64,000 nucleotides of DNA from Myceligenerans pegani (GTDB lineage Bacteria > Actinomycetota > Actinomycetes > Actinomycetales > Cellulomonadaceae), in NCBI RefSeq assembly GCF_014892515.1, contig NZ_JADBGR010000064.1, positions 118,342 to 182,341 of the forward strand, given 5' to 3'. This document shows, one piece after another, positions 59,346-64,000 of the stretch. The position numbers and the translations under genes are program-made. Each line of letters starts with the position of its first letter. The first letter of the stretch is position 1. The notes below the pieces were generated by a model. It saw only the letters and a program-made list of their open reading frames with translations, did not search any database and had not been told where the DNA came from.

Positions 59346-59726
59346 ATGGGCATCTGGACACAGAAAGAGCTGGAGCGGGTCGACACCACGGACGAACTGC
59401 GGGTCTCCTCCTACCGTCGCGACGGCACGCTGCGCCCGTACGTGACGATCTGGGCCGCCCGGCTGGACGACGACGTCTACATCCGCTCGGCGTACGGGCC
59501 GGAGAACGGGTGGTTCCGCCGCGCGAAGGCGTCGGGCAGGGGCCGGGTTCGGGTGGGCGGCGTGGAGCGCGACGTGCGCTTCGAGGTCCCCGAGGACGAC
59601 GACGTCCACCCCGCCCTCGACGACGTCTACCGGACCAAGTACGGCCGGTACGACCGGCGCATCGTGGACACCGTGGTGGGCCCTGGGCTCGTGGAGGCGA
59701 CGCTGCGCGCCGTCCCGGAGGACTGA
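59346..59726 (+). CDS. DUF2255-family protein
   Basis: A 126-residue cytoplasmic protein of the DUF2255 type, recognisable by the start WTQKELERVDTTDELRVSSY, the YVTIWAARLDDDVYIRSAYG segment and GWFRRAKASGRGRVR. The fold is thought to be a split barrel related to flavin/F420-binding nitroreductases, but no function is established. It is divergent from the GH6 gene with 249 bp between. A terminator hairpin begins at its stop codon. Confidence 0.8.
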   Translation: MGIWTQKELERVDTTDELRVSSYRRDGTLRPYVTIWAARLDDDVYIRSAYGPENGWFRRAKASGRGRVRVGGVERDVRFEVPEDDDVHPALDDVYRTKYGRYDRRIVDTVVGPGLVEATLRAVPED

Positions 59727-59752
59727 GACCTCCGCCGGGCGGGGGAGGTCTC
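59725..59752 (+). terminator. Terminator hairpin after the DUF2255 gene
   Basis: Perfect 9-bp arms GAGACCTCC and GGAGGTCTC enclose a 10-base loop; the left arm overlaps the stop codon by two bases. Confidence 0.65.
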
Positions 59753-59768
59753 GTTCGCGAAGGGCGCC

Positions 59769-59774
59769 TACGGT
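59769..59774 (+). promoter_or_regulatory. -10 element TACGGT
   Basis: TACGGT ends six bases before the ATG at 59781. GGAGGA fills the gap but is too close to the ATG to act as a normal Shine-Dalgarno sequence, so a leaderless start is likely. Confidence 0.4.
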
Positions 59775-59780
59775 GGAGGA

Positions 59781-60008
59781 ATGACGCACGAAGAACCGGA
59801 GGGGCCGGGCAACGCCGCGAGTTCGACGGCCGACTGGAACTGGGGCGCGGGAATCGCGCTTGCGGTGGGCATCGGCGTCGCCCTGGGCGTGGCGCTCGAC
59901 AACATGGCCTTCATGGCGATCGGGATCGCGTTCTTCCCGGTGTTCGCGATGCTCCTCCGCTCCCGCCCGAAGGGCAAGGACGAGGAGAACGGCTCCCCGG
60001 GGCCATGA
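59781..60008 (+). CDS. Small membrane protein, unknown function
   Basis: A 75-residue protein with an acidic N-terminal tail, two closely spaced hydrophobic segments (GAGIALAVGIGVALGVALDN and AFMAIGIAFFPVFAMLL) and a charged cytoplasmic tail (RSRPKGKDEENGSPGP). Such two-helix proteins are common in actinobacteria and lack known function. It follows the DUF2255 gene after a terminator and appears to have its own -10 element. Confidence 0.65.
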   Translation: MTHEEPEGPGNAASSTADWNWGAGIALAVGIGVALGVALDNMAFMAIGIAFFPVFAMLLRSRPKGKDEENGSPGP

Positions 60009-60095
60009 TCGGGGCATGCCCGTCGTGTGCAGACGGCAGTGTAGAGACCGTGTGATCGGTAGCGTAGCGAGGGCGCCCGGCCGCGGCGGCCCCGA

Positions 60096-60992
60096 TCACC
60101 GCACCCGTTCCAGCCGGTAGTGCAGCCGCACGACCCAGGTGCGGCCCAGCCGCACTTCGTGGTCCGTGCGCAGGACGCCGTCGGCGTCGACGTACACGTG
60201 GAACGTCTCGTGGAGCGGGACGCGGGCGGCGTGGTCGCGGCCGCCGTCGTGCACGACGACGTAGGCGCCGTCCTGCCCGAACCTGCCCGGCGGTGACTCC
60301 AGGACGAGGGAGCCGTCGTCGCCGACCCTCGGGCGGAGGAAGACCTGGACGTTCCCGGACTCCAGCGGGAACGCGACGTGCACGCCGGGCCGGTCCGCTC
60401 CGGGCAGGAGCCGGGCGGTGTAGCAGCCGCTGAACACATACCGTCCCGTGGGCCGCAGGGTACGCAGCCAGGCGGCGGAGACCTGTGCGCCGGTGCGGTC
60501 GCGGATCACGATGACGCGGCTGTCCATGCCGTGCGCCACCTCCAGGGGACGCATCGGCAGGGCGAGCTGCTCCACGCGCCGGCCGAACAGGCGCGCGATC
60601 AGCTCGCCGGCCGGCCAGAACAGCGGGGACCATCCGGTCCACACGTCCATGCGCCAGGCGGCGGTGTGTTCGTAGAAGTCGCGGATCTCGGGGCGCAGCG
60701 CCGACGCGTCGAACCCGGGGCCGTCCAGCGCGGCGACCGCGGCCAGGAGGCCGGCGGTGGGGTCGCCGTCGTCGGCGGTGCCGCCGTGGTGGGCCGCCTC
60801 GGCGGCCGGCCAGCCGTCGGCCACGGTGGGGGAGCGGCTCACGGGGGCGCGCAGCCACGACTCGGCGCCGGCGAGGTCGACCGGACGCCCGACGAGCCGC
60901 CAGAACTTGCGCGTGGCGAGGTCGAGGACGTGCGGGCGCCGCACGCGGAGAACGGCCCGCCTCGGGGCTCCGGGTGGCTGCACGGCATCCAT
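60096..60992 (-). CDS. Conserved protein of unknown function
   Basis: A 298-residue soluble protein that I cannot assign. It contains LRPEIRDFYEHTAAWRMDVW followed by TGWSPLFWPAGELIARLFGR, which may be a membrane-associated or hydrophobic helix, and a C-terminal beta-rich half (GRYVFSGCYTARLLPGADRP, GNVQVFLRPRVGDDGSLVLE, FHVYVDADGVLRTDHEVRLG). There is no signal peptide or catalytic motif I recognise. It stands alone; its start is divergent from the GH43 gene, with a LacI-type dyad in the gap. Codon use looks like that of its neighbours, so it is probably a real gene. Confidence 0.7.
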   Translation of the reverse strand: MDAVQPPGAPRRAVLRVRRPHVLDLATRKFWRLVGRPVDLAGAESWLRAPVSRSPTVADGWPAAEAAHHGGTADDGDPTAGLLAAVAALDGPGFDASALRPEIRDFYEHTAAWRMDVWTGWSPLFWPAGELIARLFGRRVEQLALPMRPLEVAHGMDSRVIVIRDRTGAQVSAAWLRTLRPTGRYVFSGCYTARLLPGADRPGVHVAFPLESGNVQVFLRPRVGDDGSLVLESPPGRFGQDGAYVVVHDGGRDHAARVPLHETFHVYVDADGVLRTDHEVRLGRTWVVRLHYRLERVR

Positions 60993-61078
60993 GTCGGCAG
61001 GTTAGCGAGCCGCGGGTCCGGGTACCGGGTGGGCGAAATGTGGTCGCTCCCTTGTCGCCCGGCCCTCCGCTCGCCATG

Positions 61079-61094
61079 ATGTTCACGTAAACAT
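61079..61094. promoter_or_regulatory. LacI-family operator before GH43
   Basis: ATGTTCACGTAAACAT is a 16-bp palindrome with one symmetric mismatch pair and a central CG, matching the general LacI-family half-site ATGTTnAC. It lies 40 bp upstream of the GH43 start. It differs from the GH6 site, so another regulator is expected. Confidence 0.75.
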
Positions 61095-61133
61095 CGCGGA
61101 GTGCCGACGGCGATGCCCCTCACGAAGGAGTGA

Positions 61134-63968
61134 ATGTTGCGAGCCAACAAGACCGCGGCGATCGGTTGCGCCCTGACGGGAGCGCTGGTCGTGTCCCTGG
61201 CGGCGCCGGTGAGCGCCGACGTGCCGGAGGGCGAACCCACCACCTACGACGCCTACCCGGCGATCCTCGACCCCGGTTCCGGGGCCGAGGACTACTTCCA
61301 GCCCTACTGGTTCGACGACAACGGGCGCCACATCCAGGCGCACGGCGGCCAGGTGGTGTCCGTGTCCGCGGAGGACCTGGAGGTCGACGCCGGCGGCATC
61401 GTCGAGAGCGAGGAGGACGGCGAGACCGTCTACTACTGGTACGGCGAGGATCGCAGCAACGGATACTTCGGTAGCCCCGGTGTGCACGCCTACAAGTCGT
61501 ACGACACGAGGAACTGGATCGACCAGGGCGTCGTCCTGCGCTCGGTGTCGAGCGCCGCCGAGCTCGAGTCCGACTACTTCGACGACCTGTACGACACGGT
61601 CGACGACGCGGGCGAGCCCCGCCAGGAGCGCATCGACGAGCTGAACTACCACCTCAACACCAACGAGGCGGCCGACCACACCACGATCTTCGAGCGACCC
61701 AAGGTGCTCTACAACGAGAGCACGGACCAGTGGGTGCTCTGGTGGCACTCCGACGGCCAGACCACACCGGGCGGCAGCATGTACGCGCGCTCGATGGCGG
61801 GCGTGGCCGTGTCGGACAGCCCGACGGGTCCCTTCCGCATGACCGGCGTCTACCGCATGCCGAACCGCGAGAACTACCGGGACTGCATCTCGGCGGCCGT
61901 CCCCGGGCAGGCGCGCGACATGACGGTGTTCCAGGACGACGACGGCACGGCCTACATCGTGTACTCCTCCGAGGAGAACCGCACGCTCTACGTGGCCGAA
62001 CTCGACGCGAGCTACACCAACGTCACCCACACCACCGACGTCGACCAGGCCGACGCCGGACAGTACTCGGAGGACGGGCGGTACCCCTACCTCTTCGCCG
62101 ACGGCACCGCGGAGGCGCCTGTGCGCGGCGAGGACTTCCAGATCGTCAAGGAGTGCGGCATCCTCGAGGCGCCCGCGCTCTTCCGGCACGGTGGGAAGTA
62201 CTACACCGTCGCGTCCGGCGCGACGGGATGGTCGCCGAACCCCGAGACCTACTACACGGCCGACAGCCTGTTCGGGACCTGGATCCGCGGCGTCGAGGCC
62301 GATGACCCGTACGAGAACGTGCTGTACAACGCCATCCCCGAGGGCGGCGACGGCCTGCTCTCCGTGGGCGACGCGCGGCGCACGAGCTTCGGCTCGCAGT
62401 CCACCGACGTGCTCGATCTCGGCGGCGGCCGCTTCGTCTACATGGGCGACCGCTGGAACTCCGGCGCGGCGGACTCGACGTACGTGTGGCTCCCGATCAC
62501 GGTCGGCGAGAACGGCCGCGCCGAGATGCGCAATCCCGCGACGGAGGACCCCGCACGCTGGGCCGACGGCTGGGACGCGAGCTACTGGGACGACAAGGGC
62601 CTCGGCACGAAGATCTGGAGCGTCGCCGACGACGGCCTGCCGGACCGGGTCGCGCCCGGCGAGGACTTCGGCGACCGGCTCCCCGCCACCGTACCCGTCA
62701 CGGTCGACGGCGTGACCACCGACGTCGCCGTCACCTGGGACGCGACCAGCTACGACGTCCTCGGCCCGCAGACGATCACGGGCACGCTCGCCCCCGATGC
62801 GGACTTCGCCCCCGGCCGCACCTTCACGCGCACCATCGACGTGCACCGGGAGGGAGTCACCAACCTCGCCCCCGAGGCGGCGGTCACCGCGTCCAGCCGC
62901 CAAGGGCTGGCGGCCACGCTCGTCGACGGGAACGTGCAGGGCAAGGGCTGGGACGACTGGTCCTCGTCGGGCTACCCGCTCTCCAGCACCCTGTCGTTCA
63001 CGTGGCCCCTCGCGCAGCGGCCCGAGCAGGTCGTCGTCCACACCTACAAGGACGGATCAGGCGCCACGTGGCCCTCGACGATCGCCGCCGAGTACCTCGA
63101 CGCCTCCGGTGAGTGGACGCCGGCCGAGGTGAGCGTCGACCTCGCGCAGGACCCGTCGTCCCCGGCCCCCGTCGCCGCCCTCGACGTGTCCGACGTCCCC
63201 GCCACCCACGGGCTCCGCCTGCGGCTGACGACGGAGACCACCACCTGGCAATCTGTGTCCGAGGTACAGATCTGGGGCGCCGACGACGTCGTCGACCTCT
63301 GCCGCGCGGACGGTACGACGGTGTCGGCGACCTTCCACCAGACGGAGTGGGAGACCCTCCCGCCGGGCAACGCGTGCGACGGCGACGCGTCCACGACCTG
63401 GTCCACCTGGTCCGAGTCGGACAAGCAGGACGAGGTCTCGTTCACCGTCGAGCCCACCGACGACCACGTCGTCGACCGGATCGGCTTCACCAACATCGAG
63501 GGCACGATCACCGCCCTGACGGTGGAGTACCGCGACGACGCGGGCACCTGGCACCCGACGACGGCGCAGGACGTCGCCCCGAGCGCCAACGGCGTCCCGA
63601 CGTCCATCGCGTTCGACCCCGTGGTCGCCTCCGCCGTACGGATCACGTTCCGGACGCCGGGCTCGTACCTCAAGCTTCCGGCGCTCGCGGTCGGCACGGC
63701 CGTGTCCGAGCTCGAGCCGGGGGCCTCGGCGCGTTGCGTCGGCAGGAAGGCCTGGCTGGTCGTGAAGGTCCGGAACGCGGGTGACGAGAGGGCCCGCGTC
63801 GTCGTGGACACGGAGTACGGCACGAAGACGTTGCGGCACGTCAGGCCGGGGAGGACGGCGTGGGCGCCGCTGCGCACCCGCGAGACCGCGATCCCCGCGG
63901 GCGAGGCCGTGGTGACGTCCGCAGACCGGCAGGTGACGGTCGGCTACCCGGCCACCACCTGCGACTGA
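61134..63968 (+). CDS. Secreted multidomain GH43 glycoside hydrolase
   Basis: A 944-residue exported enzyme. A signal peptide (CALTGALVVSLAAPVSA) is followed by a five-bladed beta-propeller GH43 domain to about residue 480: IQAHGGQVVSV, YYWYGEDRSNGYF, FERPKVLYNESTDQWVLWWH, RDMTVFQDDDGTAYIVYSS and the acid Glu region GILEAPALFRHGGKYYTVAS. The pattern is closest to the exo-beta-1,3-galactanase-like GH43 subgroup; arabinogalactan would fit. A bacterial Ig-like domain (near 500-570) and two discoidin-like (F5/8) carbohydrate-binding domains follow, then a short beta domain. AAGGAG lies three bases before the ATG at 61134 and six before a TTG at 61137, so the exact start is uncertain. A LacI-type operator lies upstream. 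Confidence 0.88.
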   Translation: MLRANKTAAIGCALTGALVVSLAAPVSADVPEGEPTTYDAYPAILDPGSGAEDYFQPYWFDDNGRHIQAHGGQVVSVSAEDLEVDAGGIVESEEDGETVYYWYGEDRSNGYFGSPGVHAYKSYDTRNWIDQGVVLRSVSSAAELESDYFDDLYDTVDDAGEPRQERIDELNYHLNTNEAADHTTIFERPKVLYNESTDQWVLWWHSDGQTTPGGSMYARSMAGVAVSDSPTGPFRMTGVYRMPNRENYRDCISAAVPGQARDMTVFQDDDGTAYIVYSSEENRTLYVAELDASYTNVTHTTDVDQADAGQYSEDGRYPYLFADGTAEAPVRGEDFQIVKECGILEAPALFRHGGKYYTVASGATGWSPNPETYYTADSLFGTWIRGVEADDPYENVLYNAIPEGGDGLLSVGDARRTSFGSQSTDVLDLGGGRFVYMGDRWNSGAADSTYVWLPITVGENGRAEMRNPATEDPARWADGWDASYWDDKGLGTKIWSVADDGLPDRVAPGEDFGDRLPATVPVTVDGVTTDVAVTWDATSYDVLGPQTITGTLAPDADFAPGRTFTRTIDVHREGVTNLAPEAAVTASSRQGLAATLVDGNVQGKGWDDWSSSGYPLSSTLSFTWPLAQRPEQVVVHTYKDGSGATWPSTIAAEYLDASGEWTPAEVSVDLAQDPSSPAPVAALDVSDVPATHGLRLRLTTETTTWQSVSEVQIWGADDVVDLCRADGTTVSATFHQTEWETLPPGNACDGDASTTWSTWSESDKQDEVSFTVEPTDDHVVDRIGFTNIEGTITALTVEYRDDAGTWHPTTAQDVAPSANGVPTSIAFDPVVASAVRITFRTPGSYLKLPALAVGTAVSELEPGASARCVGRKAWLVVKVRNAGDERARVVVDTEYGTKTLRHVRPGRTAWAPLRTRETAIPAGEAVVTSADRQVTVGYPATTCD

Positions 63969-64000
63969 GCGAGCGAGGGCGCCCGCCGAGCCGGGCCGGC

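Overview
The window is a very GC-rich stretch of actinobacterial chromosome. Dense coding, GTG and TTG starts, many 4-bp stop/start overlaps, numerous TetR-type regulators, F420-type luciferase-like oxidoreductases and secreted plant-polymer hydrolases (GH6, GH16, GH43) suggest a soil or plant-debris actinomycete. A cellulolytic member of the Promicromonosporaceae/Cellulomonadaceae group (Cellulosimicrobium- or Isoptericola-like) fits best; this is inference from gene content, not a database match. No rRNA, tRNA, CRISPR array, prophage or insertion sequence was seen.

Layout. 1-5.9 kb: 3' part of a metallo-beta-lactamase-fold hydrolase, a DUF222/HNH endonuclease, a DUF418 membrane protein and a NarL-type two-component pair. 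5.9-17.6 kb: small regulator-target units, namely TetR/quinone oxidoreductase, an ArsR-acetyltransferase fusion, an XRE-TPR regulator facing a small unknown gene, an OmpR-type two-component system next to a MacB-like ABC exporter, and TetR/SDR. 17.8-25.5 kb: a 1508-residue secreted subtilisin-like protease, a lipoprotein lytic transglycosylase with no canonical start where its signal peptide begins, and a divergent EF-G paralogue. 25.5-33.6 kb: RNA-ligase-like 2H protein, DoxX/TetR, HxlR/MFS exporter, TetR/beta-lactamase-like esterase, a PNPOx protein, a deletion scar joining two gene remnants, and a methyltransferase. 34.0-36.6 kb: a three-gene cassette resembling a type VII secretion lipase effector with a partner protein and a lipoprotein, the most interesting locus here. 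36.6-40.8 kb: a translationally coupled F420/FAD oxidoreductase operon facing its TetR, with two matching operators between. 40.9-45.2 kb: alpha/beta hydrolase, MpaB-type oxygenase, a decayed VapBC module and a YyaL-type thioredoxin-domain protein. 45.3-50.7 kb: GH29 alpha-L-fucosidase convergent with a solute-binding-protein/two-permease oligosaccharide importer. 50.8-55.7 kb: Nudix, PadR/HAAS, LuxR-TPR and methyltransferase genes. 55.7-64 kb: LacI regulator, secreted GH16 and GH6 glucanases, small unknown genes and a multidomain secreted GH43 enzyme.

The dominant theme is local regulation: at least ten regulators sit next to a likely target, and in most cases a palindromic operator candidate lies between them. 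Several genes appear to be leaderless, with a -10-like hexamer ending 6-8 nt before the start codon. The carbohydrate part (GH6, GH16 and GH43 secreted; ABC importer; cytoplasmic GH29) forms an extracellular degradation and uptake system with LacI-type operators in front of the GH6 and GH43 genes.
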